From Pseudomonas sp. (GTDB lineage Bacteria; Pseudomonadota; Gammaproteobacteria; Pseudomonadales; Pseudomonadaceae), in the NCBI RefSeq assembly GCF_002796985.1, contig NZ_PEKX01000011.1, positions 59,869-123,868 on the forward strand: 64,000 nt of DNA, read 5' to 3'. This document shows positions 43,611-53,059 of this stretch, one piece after another. Below the pieces are notes generated by a model. That model was not told the DNA's origin. It saw only the letters and a list, made by a program, of their open reading frames with translations, and searched no databases. The stretch's first letter is position 1. Every line of letters starts with the position of its first letter. Both the position numbers and the translations under genes were made by a program.

Positions 43611-43648
43611 GCGGTCTGCCTGCTGCCAACCGGCGGCAGGCAGACCGC
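43611..43648 (-). other. Long hairpin directly after the adhesin stop codon
   Basis: GCGGTCTGCCTGC / GCAGGCAGACCGC, 13-bp perfect stem with a 12-nt loop, ending 6 bp from the adhesin stop. With no T-run it probably protects the 3' end of the long mRNA from exonucleases. Confidence 0.55.
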
Positions 43649-43654
43649 AGTCGG

Positions 43655-46600
43655 TTACCAGTTGTAGCCGACGGAACCTCCTGCCGAGAAGCGGCCCTGG
43701 GTATCGGTGCTGCCACCCAGCTTGGTGGTCCACTTGCCGTCGTTGGAGACGTGGGACATACCCACCGACACGGCGGACTGGCCGTTGAACGTACCCATGC
43801 CCACCGCGGTGGTGCTGCCACCGTTGACCATCGGCTGCGGCAGGCTGGCGATGGCAATGGCCCCGGCGATACCGGCGCTCAGACGATCATCCTGCTCGCT
43901 GATGTCGTTCTTGAGGTCGTTGTAACGCTGGTTCGATTCGTTGCCCATGGCGGTCAAAGCATCGCTCACCTGGCCCACGTTGACGGCGTCGGTACGCTGG
44001 GTACCCGCTGCCACATGGGTGATCTGGCGTTCGTTGCCCGCGCTGCCGACGGCCACGCTGTTGTCACGTTCAGCCACCGAGTTGGCGCCCAGAGCCACCG
44101 AGTTCTTGCCCTTGGCCTTGGCGTTGTTGCCAATAGCCGTGCTGTTGTCAGCCACGGCTTCGGCACCGGCGCCGCCAGCGACGGAGCTGTTGCCGGTCGC
44201 CTTGGGCTTGGGCAGGTTCTGGGAGTTTTTCACCTGGAACATGCCGTCGGTACCGTTCTGCACGTTGGTCACATCGTTCTCGACCTTGGTCACGCGATTG
44301 TCGACCTTGGCAATCGAGTCAGCCATGCCATCGGTGATACCGGCAACCTTGCTGTCGGTGTACGACTTCGATTCCGCCACGGCACCGTCGAGCTGACGCA
44401 GGTTGACCGCATCGGTCGCCTGTTTGGCGTCGGCCACGTTGCTGAGGGTACGGGTTTCGCCAGTGGTGGCATTGCCGAACGACACAGTGCCAAGAGTCAC
44501 GTTTTCCATGCCCGAGTAGCGGCCGGTGTAGCTTTCCGCGCCACGACCGTTGTCACTGGCACCCTGACCCACGGCAACGCTGCCTTTCGCCGAGGCGTTG
44601 GCGCCATCGCCCAGGGCGACAGAACCTTCGCCGCTGGCCACAGCCTTGCCGCCTACCGCGATGGAGTCTGCGCCGCTGGCAACCGAGTCAGCCTGGGTGG
44701 AGCTGGTGTGGAAGTACTTCACGCCACCGCCGTTGACGATGTTGGTCACGCTGCCTTCGAGGTTGGTCACACGGCCATCGATGACGGCGACCTTGTTGTT
44801 GGTCTCGTAGAGCTGCGCGCCGTTCACCGCGTCGGAGCTGCTGGCACTCAGTTCACCGGCCTTGATGTTGGTCAACTGGACGGCCTTGCCGGCAGTACCC
44901 AGGGTGACCTTGTCGTGAGCGGCCGAGTCGTACATCACCGCATCGCCCATCACGCCGTTCAGGCTGGTGATGGAGTTGTTGATGGTGTTGATGTCCGTGG
45001 TGTTCTGCGCAGTACGGCCATCCAGGTTGGTGATCGCATCGCCTACGTTGCTCACGTTGGTGATGGAACCATCGACGTTGGTCACGCTGTAGCTCGGCGC
45101 GGAGATGGAGCCGTCCGCATTCACAGCCGAACCGCCACCCATGGCATCAGCTACCGACTGGCTTACGCCGAACAGCTGGCCGCCGTTCACGGCGTCTTTG
45201 CTGCCCGAAGCCACGGTACCGTCAGCCACGTTGATCAGTTTGCGAGCGCCGTCGGTGCCAGCGAAGTCGACTGCGGCGCCATCGGTGTCTTTGCCGACAG
45301 TGAGGTTTTCGCCAGCAGCGGACTGCTGAACCAGGCCGATGGTGCCGCTGTTGATGTTGTTGGTGATATCGGTGATATCGCCTTCAACGGTGGTCACTCG
45401 GCCGTCCAGGTTGGTGATCGACGTGGTGTTGTTCGCCACGCGACCATCGATGTTGCTGATCGCATCACCCACGTTGCTCACGTTGGTGATGGAACCGTCG
45501 ACGTTGGTGACGCTGTAGCTCGGCGCGGAGATGGAGCCGTCCGTATTTACGACCGAGCCGCCGCCCATGGCATCGGCTACCGACTGGCTTACACCGAACA
45601 GTTGGCCGCCGTTCACGGCGTCTTTGCTGCCCGAAGCCACGGTACCGTCAGCCACGTTGATCAGCTTGCGAGCACCGTCTGTGCCAGCGAAGTCAACCGC
45701 AGCGCCATCGGTGTCTTTGCCGACAGTGAGGTTTTCGCCAGCCGCGGATTGCTGAACCAGGCCGATGGTGCCTGCGTTGATGTTGTTGGTGATGCTGGAG
45801 ATATCGGTCGTGTTCTGATCAACCTGCTGGTTGGTCGCAAACAGCTGCGAACCGTTCACCGCATCGAGGCTGTCGGCAGAGAGTTCACCAGCCTTGACGT
45901 TGGTCAGCTGCACCGGAGTACCGGCGGCGCCGAAAGTCACCTTGTCGTGGGCCGAGGAGTCATACATCACCGCATCAGCCAGCGTGTCACCCATGTTGGT
46001 GATGTTGGTATTGATGCTGTTGATGTCGGTGGTGTTCTGGGTGACGCGGCCATCGAGGTTGGTGATCGACATGGTGTTGCCAGCGATGTCCGAGGTGTTC
46101 TGATCCACCTGCTGGTTGGTCGCAAACAACTGCGAACCGTTCACCGCATCCAGGCTTTCAGCCGAGAGTTCACCAGCCTTGACGTTGGTCAGCTGCACCG
46201 GAGTGCCAGCGGCGCCGAAAGTCACCTTGTCGTGGGCCGAGGAGTCATACATCACCGCATCGGCCAGCGTGTCACCCATGTTGGTGATGTTGGTGTTGAT
46301 ACTGTTGATATCGGTGGTGTTCTGAGTGACACGGCCATCGAGGTTGGTGATCGACGTGGTGTTGCCGGCGATGTCAGTGGTGTTCTGCGCCACTTGTTCG
46401 TTGGTCGCAAACAGCTGCGAACCGTTCACTGCGTCCAGGCTTTCGGCCGAGAGTTCACCGGCCTTGACGTTGGTCAGCTGCACCGGAGTACCGGCAGTGC
46501 CGAAAGTCACCTTGTCGTGGGCCGAGGAGTCATACATCACCGCATCGGCCAGCGTGTCACCCATGTTGGTGATGTTGGTGTTGATGCTGTTGATATCGGT

Positions 46601-49600
46601 GGTGTTCTGGGTGACGCGGCCATCGAGGTTGGTGATCGACGTGGTGTTGCCGGCGATGTCAGTGGTGTTCTGTGCCACTTGCTCGTTGGTCGCAAACAGC
46701 TGCGAGCCGTTCACGGCGTCTTTGCTGTCGACCGCCAGAGTACCGTCGGCCACGTTGATCAGCTTGCGAGCACCGTCAGTGCCAACGAAGTCAACCGCAG
46801 CGCCATCGGTATCCTTGCCGACAGTGAGGTTTTCGCCAGCAGCGGACTGCTGAACCAGGCCGATGGTGCCGCTGTTGATGTTGTTGGTGATGCTGGAGAT
46901 ATCGGTCGTGTTCTGATCAACCTGCTGGTTGGTCGCGAACAGCTGCGAACCGTTCACTGCATCGAGGCTTTCAGCGGACAGTTCACCAGCCTTGACGTTG
47001 GTCAGTTGCACCGGAGTACCAGCGGCGCCGAAAGTCACCTTGTCGTGGGCCGAGGAGTCATACATCACCGCATCGGCCAGCGTGTCACCCATGTTGGTGA
47101 TGTTGGTGTTGATGCTGTTGATGTCGGTGGTGTTCTGAGTGACACGGCCATCGAGGTTGGTGATCGACGTGGTGTTGCCGGCGATGTCAGTGGTGTTCTG
47201 CGCCACTTGTTCGTTGGTCGCAAACAGCTGCGAACCGTTCACTGCGTCCAGGCTTTCGGCAGAGAGTTCACCGGCCTTGACGTTGGTCAGCTGCACCGGA
47301 GTACCGGCAGTGCCGAAAGTCACCTTGTCGTGGGCCGAAGAGTCATACATCACCGCATCGGCCAGCGTGTCACCCATGTTGGTGATGTTGGTGTTGATGC
47401 TGTTGATGTCGGTGGTGTTCTGGGTAGTACGGCCATCCAGGTTGGTGATCGCATCGCCTACGTTGTTCACGTTGGTGGTGGAACCATCGACGTTGGTGAC
47501 GCTGTAGCTCGGTGCGGAGATGGAGCCGTCCGCATTCACGATCGAACCGCCGCCCATGGCATCGGCCACCGACTGGCTTACACCGAACAGTTGGCCGCCG
47601 TTCACGGCGTCTTTGCTGCCCGAAGCCACGGTACCGTCGGCCACATTGATCAGCTTGCGAGCGCCGTCAGTGCCAGCGAAGTCAACCGCAGCGCCATCGG
47701 TGTCTTTGCCGACAGTGAGGTTTTCGCCAGCAGCGGACTGTTGAACCAGGCCGATAGTGCCTGCGTTGATGTTGTTGGTGATATCGGTGATATCGCCTTC
47801 AACGGTGGTCACGCGGCCGTCCAGGTTGGTGATCGACGTGGTGTTGCCAGCGATGTCGGTAGTGTTCTGATCAACCTGTTGGTTGGTTGCGAAAAGTTGC
47901 GAGCCATTCACCGCATCCAGGCTGTCAGCCGACAGCTCACCGGCCTTGACGTTGGTCAGCTGCACCGGAGTGCCAGCGGCGCCGAAGGTCACCTTGTCGT
48001 GGGCCGAGGAGTCATACATCACCGCATCGGCCAGCGTGTCACCCATGTTGGTGATGTTGGTATTGATGCTGTTGATGTCGGTGGTGTTCTGGGTGACACG
48101 GCCATCGAGGTTGGTGATCGACGTGGTGTTGCCGGCGATGTCCGAGGTGTTCTGATCAACCTGCTGGTTGGTCGCAAACAGCTGCGAACCGTTCACCGCA
48201 TCGAGGCTGTCGGCAGAGAGTTCACCAGCCTTGACGTTGGTCAGCTGCACCGGGGTACCGGCGGCGCCGAAGGTCACCTTGTCGTGGGCCGAAGAGTCAT
48301 ACATCACCGCATCGGCCAGCGTGTCACCCATGTTGGTGATGTTGGTATTGATGCTGTTGATGTCGGTGGTGTTCTGGGTGACGCGGCCATCCAGGTTGGT
48401 GATGGACGTGGTGTTGCCAGCGATGTCCGAGGTGTTCTGATCCACCTGCTGGTTGGTCGCGAACAGTTGGCCGCCGTTCACGGCGTCTTTGCTGTCGGCC
48501 GCCAGAGTACCGTCAGCCACATTGATCAGCTTGCGAGCACCGTCTGTGCCAGCGAAGTCGACGGCAGCGCCATCGGTATCCTTGCCAACAGTGAGGTTTT
48601 CGCCAGCTGCGGACTGTTGAACCAGGCCGATGGTGCCGCTGTTGATGTTGGTGGTGAGGTTGGAAACATCACCTTCAACGGTGGTCACGCGGCCGTCCAG
48701 GTTGGTGATCGACGTGGTGTTGCCGGCGATGTCAGTGGTGTTCTGCGCCACTTGCTGGTTGGTAGCGAACAGTTGCGAGCCATTCACCGCATCCAGGCTG
48801 CCAGCAGACAGTTCACCGGCCTTGACGTTGGCCAGTTGCACCGGAGTACCGGCAGCGCCGAAGGTCACCTTGGTGTGGGCCGAAGAGTCATACACCACTG
48901 CATCGGTCGTGACGCCCATGTTGCTGATGGTGGTGTTGAGGGTGTTGATGTCGGTGGTGTTCTGCGTCACCTGGGCGTTGGTCGCGAACAGCTGCGAACC
49001 GTTCACCGCATCGGTGCTGGCCGCGGAAACCTGGCCTGCCGCCACGTTCTGAACTTGCCGGGTAGCTGAAGCACTGCCCACGCTGAACACGCCCGTCGGA
49101 GTGCCGCCGGCATAGGTATAGGTTTTGCCGCCGATGGTGCCGCTGCTGGTAGTTACCGCTGCTGAAGTGGTGGCGCCGTTACCGATGGCCACCGAGTTGG
49201 CCAACGAAGCATTCGCGCCATTACCCAACGCCACGGCGTTCGTTGCAGTTGCGGTCGAGTTCACACCAAGGGCCATCGAGTAGCCACCCGAAGCGTTGGA
49301 GCTAGCCCCCAAGGCGATTGCACGATCCCCCTCGGCGGCGGCGTTTACACCGACCGCCGTGGCGGCAGCGGAGGCTTTGGAGAGGCCACCCAGTGATGTG
49401 GAGAAGTCACCATGAGCATTGGCGCCTGCCCCCACAGCCACGCTCTGACCGTTGCCAGACCCAGAGGAGAAGGCATAGCTGTCAGCACCGATCGCGACCG
49501 AACCGGAGCCATCGACCTTGCTGCTGGTGCCCACCGCAACGGCGTTCGAGACGGCCGAATTAGCGCCGTTGCCGATCACCACTCCGCTATTACCCGAGGC

Positions 49601-51160
49601 CACCGCAGCCGGACCAATCGCCGTGGAGTTCGCCCCCGTCGCCGACGAGTCAGCCAGCGCAGAGTTAACGTGGAAGTACTTGATGCCACCGCCGTTGTTG
49701 ATGGTGGTGATACTGGTGTTCAGCTTGCCCAGGGCCGAATCAACCTTGGCAAAGCCGGTGCCCACATCAGCAGCCGCCCCCGAGGTACCGGCAATACTGT
49801 TGGCGTTGGTCAGCAGGTAGCTGGGCGCAGTGATGGCGCCGGTGCCGCTGTTGAAGGCTGCGCCACCACCCAGGGCGGTGACAAGCGGAGTGAGCTGCGA
49901 GACGTTCACTGCATCGGTACTGGCAGTACCGGCGGCCATGTTGATCATCTGGCGCTGCAGCGAACCGTTGCCGATGGAAACGCTGTTGGCACGGTCGGCC
50001 ACCGACTGGTTACCCAGGGCGACGCTGTTGGCCTTGGAGGCACTGGCGTTGTAACCCAAAGCCGTCGCCGCCGCAGTCGTCGTGGTGGCGCCTGCGCCCA
50101 GGGCGATCTGCTGCTCGCCGCCAGCCACCGAGGTGGTGGTTGCTGCAGTACCAATGGCGATGCCCGCACCGTTGGAGGTAGCCGAGAGGCCCAGCGCAAT
50201 ACCGGTACCGTAGGTGGCCTTGGCGTTCTCACCGATGGCGACCGAGGAGTTGCCGGCGGAGCTCGCACTGGCATTGGCGCCGATGGCCACACTGTTGCCT
50301 GAGGCCGATGCATCATCGGTACCGTCATTCTTGCCCGAGGCCTTGAAATAGCGGTTGGTCTTGGCGGCCATGGCATTGACCTTGCCCAGCGCCGCGTCAA
50401 CCTTGCCAAAGCCGGTGCCCACATCAGCAGCCGCACCCGAGGTACCGGCAATACTGTTGGCGTTGGTCAGCAGGTAGCTGGGCGCAGTGATGGCGCCGGT
50501 GCTGCTGTTGAAGGCTGCGCCACCACCCAGGGCGGTGACCAGCGGAGTGAGCTGCGAGACGTTCACAGCATCGGTACTGGCGGTACCGGCAGCCATGTTG
50601 ACCACTTGACGCCGCCACGCGCTGGTACCGACGGAAACGCTATTGTCACGGTCCGCCAAGGCTCCCGACCCTAACGCCACAGCTCCGTATGCGGTGGCTT
50701 TCGCCCCAGTACCGATAGCTGTCCCGTCAATAGCAGCGCCTGTCACCTGCGCACCAAAGCCGAGTGCAGTGGCATTGAAGACGGAGCTGTCGGTCATAGC
50801 CCCATAGCCGATCGCAACAGACTGTGCGCCCAGCACCGAGGCATTACCACCCAGTGTGACACCATATGCACCGGCGGACAGGGCGTTGACGCCGATGGCA
50901 ACACCAGAACCATTATCGTTGACGTTGGCCGTCACCTTCGCGCCGCTGCCAATGGCGACCTGATTCGAATTGACGACCGTGCCCCCATCCAGCCCGCCGG
51001 CTTCCACGGGGTCGACAATACCCAGAGCACTCAACCCCATGGCGGCCGCAAACGCGGCAATACGAGAGGTGGGGGATTTGGTACGGCTCTTGGCTAATTC
51101 GGATGCAGCGACGTAAGTGCCAGTCTTCTCACACCAGACGCTGCGGTAACTTCGGTTCAT
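43655..51160 (-). CDS. Giant trimeric autotransporter adhesin (YadA/Hia type)
   Basis: The product is 2501 residues from ATG 51160 (GGAG upstream). It begins with an extended signal peptide region (MNRSYRSVWCEKTGTYVAASE), typical of large type V secreted proteins, with cleavage near DPVEA. A YadA-like head follows with many S-x-A-I-G/V-A-x-G repeats (for example SVAIGANAS), then a stalk of repeated neck motifs (SLDAVNGSQLFATNQQV) and coiled coils, then the membrane anchor: AGIAGAIAIASLPQP, NGGSTTAVGMGTFNGQSAVSVG, final GYNW. It should form a trimeric surface fibre mediating adhesion or biofilm. The stalk is made of 95-residue DNA-level repeats. Confidence 0.95.
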   Translation of the reverse strand: MNRSYRSVWCEKTGTYVAASELAKSRTKSPTSRIAAFAAAMGLSALGIVDPVEAGGLDGGTVVNSNQVAIGSGAKVTANVNDNGSGVAIGVNALSAGAYGVTLGGNASVLGAQSVAIGYGAMTDSSVFNATALGFGAQVTGAAIDGTAIGTGAKATAYGAVALGSGALADRDNSVSVGTSAWRRQVVNMAAGTASTDAVNVSQLTPLVTALGGGAAFNSSTGAITAPSYLLTNANSIAGTSGAAADVGTGFGKVDAALGKVNAMAAKTNRYFKASGKNDGTDDASASGNSVAIGANASASSAGNSSVAIGENAKATYGTGIALGLSATSNGAGIAIGTAATTTSVAGGEQQIALGAGATTTTAAATALGYNASASKANSVALGNQSVADRANSVSIGNGSLQRQMINMAAGTASTDAVNVSQLTPLVTALGGGAAFNSGTGAITAPSYLLTNANSIAGTSGAAADVGTGFAKVDSALGKLNTSITTINNGGGIKYFHVNSALADSSATGANSTAIGPAAVASGNSGVVIGNGANSAVSNAVAVGTSSKVDGSGSVAIGADSYAFSSGSGNGQSVAVGAGANAHGDFSTSLGGLSKASAAATAVGVNAAAEGDRAIALGASSNASGGYSMALGVNSTATATNAVALGNGANASLANSVAIGNGATTSAAVTTSSGTIGGKTYTYAGGTPTGVFSVGSASATRQVQNVAAGQVSAASTDAVNGSQLFATNAQVTQNTTDINTLNTTISNMGVTTDAVVYDSSAHTKVTFGAAGTPVQLANVKAGELSAGSLDAVNGSQLFATNQQVAQNTTDIAGNTTSITNLDGRVTTVEGDVSNLTTNINSGTIGLVQQSAAGENLTVGKDTDGAAVDFAGTDGARKLINVADGTLAADSKDAVNGGQLFATNQQVDQNTSDIAGNTTSITNLDGRVTQNTTDINSINTNITNMGDTLADAVMYDSSAHDKVTFGAAGTPVQLTNVKAGELSADSLDAVNGSQLFATNQQVDQNTSDIAGNTTSITNLDGRVTQNTTDINSINTNITNMGDTLADAVMYDSSAHDKVTFGAAGTPVQLTNVKAGELSADSLDAVNGSQLFATNQQVDQNTTDIAGNTTSITNLDGRVTTVEGDITDITNNINAGTIGLVQQSAAGENLTVGKDTDGAAVDFAGTDGARKLINVADGTVASGSKDAVNGGQLFGVSQSVADAMGGGSIVNADGSISAPSYSVTNVDGSTTNVNNVGDAITNLDGRTTQNTTDINSINTNITNMGDTLADAVMYDSSAHDKVTFGTAGTPVQLTNVKAGELSAESLDAVNGSQLFATNEQVAQNTTDIAGNTTSITNLDGRVTQNTTDINSINTNITNMGDTLADAVMYDSSAHDKVTFGAAGTPVQLTNVKAGELSAESLDAVNGSQLFATNQQVDQNTTDISSITNNINSGTIGLVQQSAAGENLTVGKDTDGAAVDFVGTDGARKLINVADGTLAVDSKDAVNGSQLFATNEQVAQNTTDIAGNTTSITNLDGRVTQNTTDINSINTNITNMGDTLADAVMYDSSAHDKVTFGTAGTPVQLTNVKAGELSAESLDAVNGSQLFATNEQVAQNTTDIAGNTTSITNLDGRVTQNTTDINSINTNITNMGDTLADAVMYDSSAHDKVTFGAAGTPVQLTNVKAGELSAESLDAVNGSQLFATNQQVDQNTSDIAGNTMSITNLDGRVTQNTTDINSINTNITNMGDTLADAVMYDSSAHDKVTFGAAGTPVQLTNVKAGELSADSLDAVNGSQLFATNQQVDQNTTDISSITNNINAGTIGLVQQSAAGENLTVGKDTDGAAVDFAGTDGARKLINVADGTVASGSKDAVNGGQLFGVSQSVADAMGGGSVVNTDGSISAPSYSVTNVDGSITNVSNVGDAISNIDGRVANNTTSITNLDGRVTTVEGDITDITNNINSGTIGLVQQSAAGENLTVGKDTDGAAVDFAGTDGARKLINVADGTVASGSKDAVNGGQLFGVSQSVADAMGGGSAVNADGSISAPSYSVTNVDGSITNVSNVGDAITNLDGRTAQNTTDINTINNSITSLNGVMGDAVMYDSAAHDKVTLGTAGKAVQLTNIKAGELSASSSDAVNGAQLYETNNKVAVIDGRVTNLEGSVTNIVNGGGVKYFHTSSTQADSVASGADSIAVGGKAVASGEGSVALGDGANASAKGSVAVGQGASDNGRGAESYTGRYSGMENVTLGTVSFGNATTGETRTLSNVADAKQATDAVNLRQLDGAVAESKSYTDSKVAGITDGMADSIAKVDNRVTKVENDVTNVQNGTDGMFQVKNSQNLPKPKATGNSSVAGGAGAEAVADNSTAIGNNAKAKGKNSVALGANSVAERDNSVAVGSAGNERQITHVAAGTQRTDAVNVGQVSDALTAMGNESNQRYNDLKNDISEQDDRLSAGIAGAIAIASLPQPMVNGGSTTAVGMGTFNGQSAVSVGMSHVSNDGKWTTKLGGSTDTQGRFSAGGSVGYNW
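44850..48970 (-). repeat. Internal 285-bp repeats of the adhesin stalk
   Basis: Seven near-identical copies of a unit containing ADAVMYDSSAHDKVTFG and SLDAVNGSQLFATN are centred near 45943, 46228, 46513, 47041, 47326, 47998 and 48283; the neighbours spaced 285 bp apart are direct tandem copies. More diverged copies are near 44907 and 48868. A second cassette (GTIGLVQQSAAGENLTVGKD) occurs five times. Such DNA can recombine and change stalk length in 95-residue steps. Confidence 0.9.
49735..50612 (-). repeat. Duplicated head cassette of the adhesin
   Basis: A segment of about 225 bp encoding ASTDAVNVSQLTPLVTALGG through ANSIAGTSGAAADVGTGF is present twice (about 49735-49960 and 50385-50612) with few differences. 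Confidence 0.8.
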
Positions 51161-51424
51161 GGATGAACGCTCCAAAACATTTGAGGGGACCGCCGCAAAC
51201 TGGTTGGCGGGCGGATGACACGATGTTAGGGAGCGAGCCGCGCAGACGAAGTCGTAGCTTTCGGAACCGGATGTAGGATTAATCCCTTCAGAAAACTCGC
51301 CAGACGAATCATTAGCTGACAGCAGGAACAGAAAGGAGCCGCGACGTCCGAGCCCCTCTTCCGAGCGTGTTCGCCAGCGGAAGGGCAGACGCAGCGCGTG
51401 CCGGGAGCAGAAAGAAGATCAACG
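51161..51424. other. Adhesin upstream region, no gene
   Basis: This region should hold the adhesin promoter and a 5' leader of unknown length. I could not identify a convincing -35/-10 pair, operator or ORF. Confidence 0.4.
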
Positions 51425-51478
51425 AGAAAAAGCCGGAGCACACCGGGCTGAACGTATCCCGATGCATGCTTTCCGGCT
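51425..51478 (-). terminator. Terminator of the lipoprotein gene
   Basis: AGCCGGA / TCCGGCT stem followed on the minus strand by TTTTTCTCG, about 75 bp after the lipoprotein stop. The loop is long (about 34 nt). Confidence 0.55.
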
Positions 51479-51552
51479 TTCCCGCAGAAGGGATTGCAAC
51501 GACCGTCCAGCCGCAGCTGGTGCCTGGCCAGACGGTATTCCGCCAGCGCTCG

Positions 51553-52449
51553 TCAGCGCACGTCGTCGACCTGGCCGACCTGGAGCAGGTTGTCGACCTG
51601 CAGACGGTAGTTCGCCCCCAGCAGAATCCCCTTGCCGTACCAGAGCTGGCCGTAGTTGCGCAGGCTCAGGCCGTCGCTGCTCGATAGCTGATAGCGGAAG
51701 CCGGTGTCAGTGCGGAAGGCCAGCTGGTTGGCATCCAGCTGGTCGAGTTGGAAGTGGGTGCCCGACGCCGGCCGCAGTTGCTGCTGGCGCGCCAGGTAAG
51801 CGGGTGCCAGCTCGCCGAACAGGGCCTGGGCGCGGGCCCGGTAGTCCGCCTCGGTCAGGCCCGGCAGTGCCGACAGGCGCGAGGCGATCACGGCGAACAC
51901 TTCGGCGTTGGCGCGGCCCTGGCTCAACTTGACCGACAGCATCTGGTTCACCGCCTGCTGGTCGATCTCGCGACGGGCTTCGGCGGGCTTGGCCTTGGCG
52001 TCAGCCTTTGCATCGGTTTTGGCATCGGCCGGGGCGACCGACACCGTACGCATCAGTTCGGCGGGGTTGGGCAGCAGGAACGCTGCATCGGCCTGGGCAG
52101 CAGCGCAGGCGGTGAGTTGCCCGGCACGGTCGCCGTTCACCAGCAGGGCCAGCGCGTCTGTGCTCCGGCGCGGCAAACGGCTGGCGTCGACGCCGAGCTT
52201 GGCCAACTGCGCGGCGTTCTGCGCCGCGGTGATTTGCCCCTGGGCGAGTGCACAGAGCTGGTTTTCCAGCAGGGGGATACGCTTGCCGCTGAAGGTTGGC
52301 GCCAGGCTGCGCACAGCTTCCTGCACCAGCGAGAGCGCCGGAACGCCGACGCGATTATTGGCGGCAGGCCGCATACCGGAAAAACCGGGTTGTTCGCAGC
52401 CGGCGAGGACGGCCAGCAGCGCGGGGAGAGCAACGAGTTTGAGCTTCAT
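51553..52449 (-). CDS. Predicted lipoprotein of unknown function
   Basis: The product is 298 residues from ATG 52449. Signal peptide MKLKLVALPALLAVLAGCEQ ends in a lipobox (LAGC) with Glu at +2. The body is alanine- and glutamine-rich helix, includes a low-complexity A/K/D tract (about 145-165, ADAKTDAKADAKAKPAEARR) and ends in short beta-like strands (FRTDTGFRYQLSSSDGLSLR). I do not recognise the family. It lies upstream of, and codirectional with, the adhesin (393 bp gap with its own terminator), so a link to adhesin assembly is only a suggestion. Confidence 0.75.
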   Translation of the reverse strand: MKLKLVALPALLAVLAGCEQPGFSGMRPAANNRVGVPALSLVQEAVRSLAPTFSGKRIPLLENQLCALAQGQITAAQNAAQLAKLGVDASRLPRRSTDALALLVNGDRAGQLTACAAAQADAAFLLPNPAELMRTVSVAPADAKTDAKADAKAKPAEARREIDQQAVNQMLSVKLSQGRANAEVFAVIASRLSALPGLTEADYRARAQALFGELAPAYLARQQQLRPASGTHFQLDQLDANQLAFRTDTGFRYQLSSSDGLSLRNYGQLWYGKGILLGANYRLQVDNLLQVGQVDDVR

Positions 52450-52758
52450 GGGACAACCTGCTGAGGGAAATGAGAACGACGCCGGGCGGTGGTACCGCAG
52501 CGATGTGGCGCCGATTCTAGAAATCCCCCTGCCGGTTGACGGTCCGCGAACTCTCATCATCACGTAGGAAAATTCCTGATGAAAAATCCATCTGTCAGGA
52601 AAATAACTCTCCATACAGCGGGATCTCGTCACACTCCCAGGTTTGTTCCCAGCGCAACGCATGACAGGCCAATGCGATGCTTCCCACACGCCATTACCCT
52701 TGTGAGCCTACGCGCGTCGTCGATAGCCTCCCCTTCGTCACAGCTCATCTGTGGCCGG
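52450..52758. other. Divergent intergenic region, no gene
   Basis: Between the lipoprotein start and the structured leader. A/T content is higher around 52560-52640. It must hold the promoters of both units; short ORFs here have no ribosome-binding sites and I do not support them. Confidence 0.4.
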
Positions 52759-52987
52759 GTGTCGCAACTCGATTGGAATCAGGAGCGCACGTAGCGCCAT
52801 TTGCATCGGAAACGGGTTTCTCAACTACCCCTCGATCCAGTGCATCTATGGCAGACCGTGCGGGGAAGGCCTATGCCTTACCGGTTTTGCTCCTTCCACC
52901 GGTTTGCGACCCTCGCACGGTCCGCCACCCTAACTTCGTGTCGCAACGAAAGGTGGCGGCTCCTCAATGAGAGAAGGAGCAACGGAA
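52759..52987 (+). promoter_or_regulatory. Structured 5' leader, candidate cis-regulatory RNA
   Basis: A three-way junction: closing stem 52854-52865 with 52911-52922 (GACCGTGCG / CGCACGGTC plus three further pairs), enclosing hairpins AAGGC-CTAT-GCCTT (52866-52879) and ACCGGT/ACCGGT (52880-52885 with 52898-52903). Next a hairpin CGCCACC/GGTGGCG (52923-52929 with 52952-52958) with inner TTCG/CGAA. Last, GCTCCT/AGGAGC (52959-52964 with 52975-52980), whose right arm is the Shine-Dalgarno of the ORF at 52988. The 10-mer GTGTCGCAAC occurs at 52759 and again in the long hairpin loop at 52938. Confidence 0.6.
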
Positions 52988-53059
52988 ATGCACTACCCCC
53001 CTTTCACCCCCGCGCACCACCGCTCCCCCGCCCTCCGCCGTGAGGTGCACCATGCTTGA
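52988..53059 (+). CDS. Possible 23-residue leader peptide
   Basis: ATG 52988 follows a strong Shine-Dalgarno (AAGGAGC, 8 bp spacing), which the preceding hairpin can sequester. The 23 codons are rich in His and Pro and end in TGA inside the first codons of the next gene (overlap 53052-53059). Such an arrangement allows translational coupling. Expression is inferred. Confidence 0.4.
   Translation: MHYPPFTPAHHRSPALRREVHHA

Noticed and set aside
45800..48480. Regularly spaced direct repeats, considered as a CRISPR array
   Set aside because: The period is 285 bp, repeats fill the whole unit without unique spacers, and they are in frame inside a protein gene.
43592..49069. A plus-strand open frame of 1825 codons antisense to the adhesin gene
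   Set aside because: It is repetitive only because it mirrors the 285-bp adhesin repeats; a stop-free frame in one unit is copied to all. No ribosome-binding site, no domain, and the minus-strand frame is a clear YadA-type protein.
52677..53043. Plus-strand open frames of 60-97 codons across the structured leader
   Set aside because: Several overlapping frames are open, none has a ribosome-binding site, and the sequence is better explained by base-paired stems.
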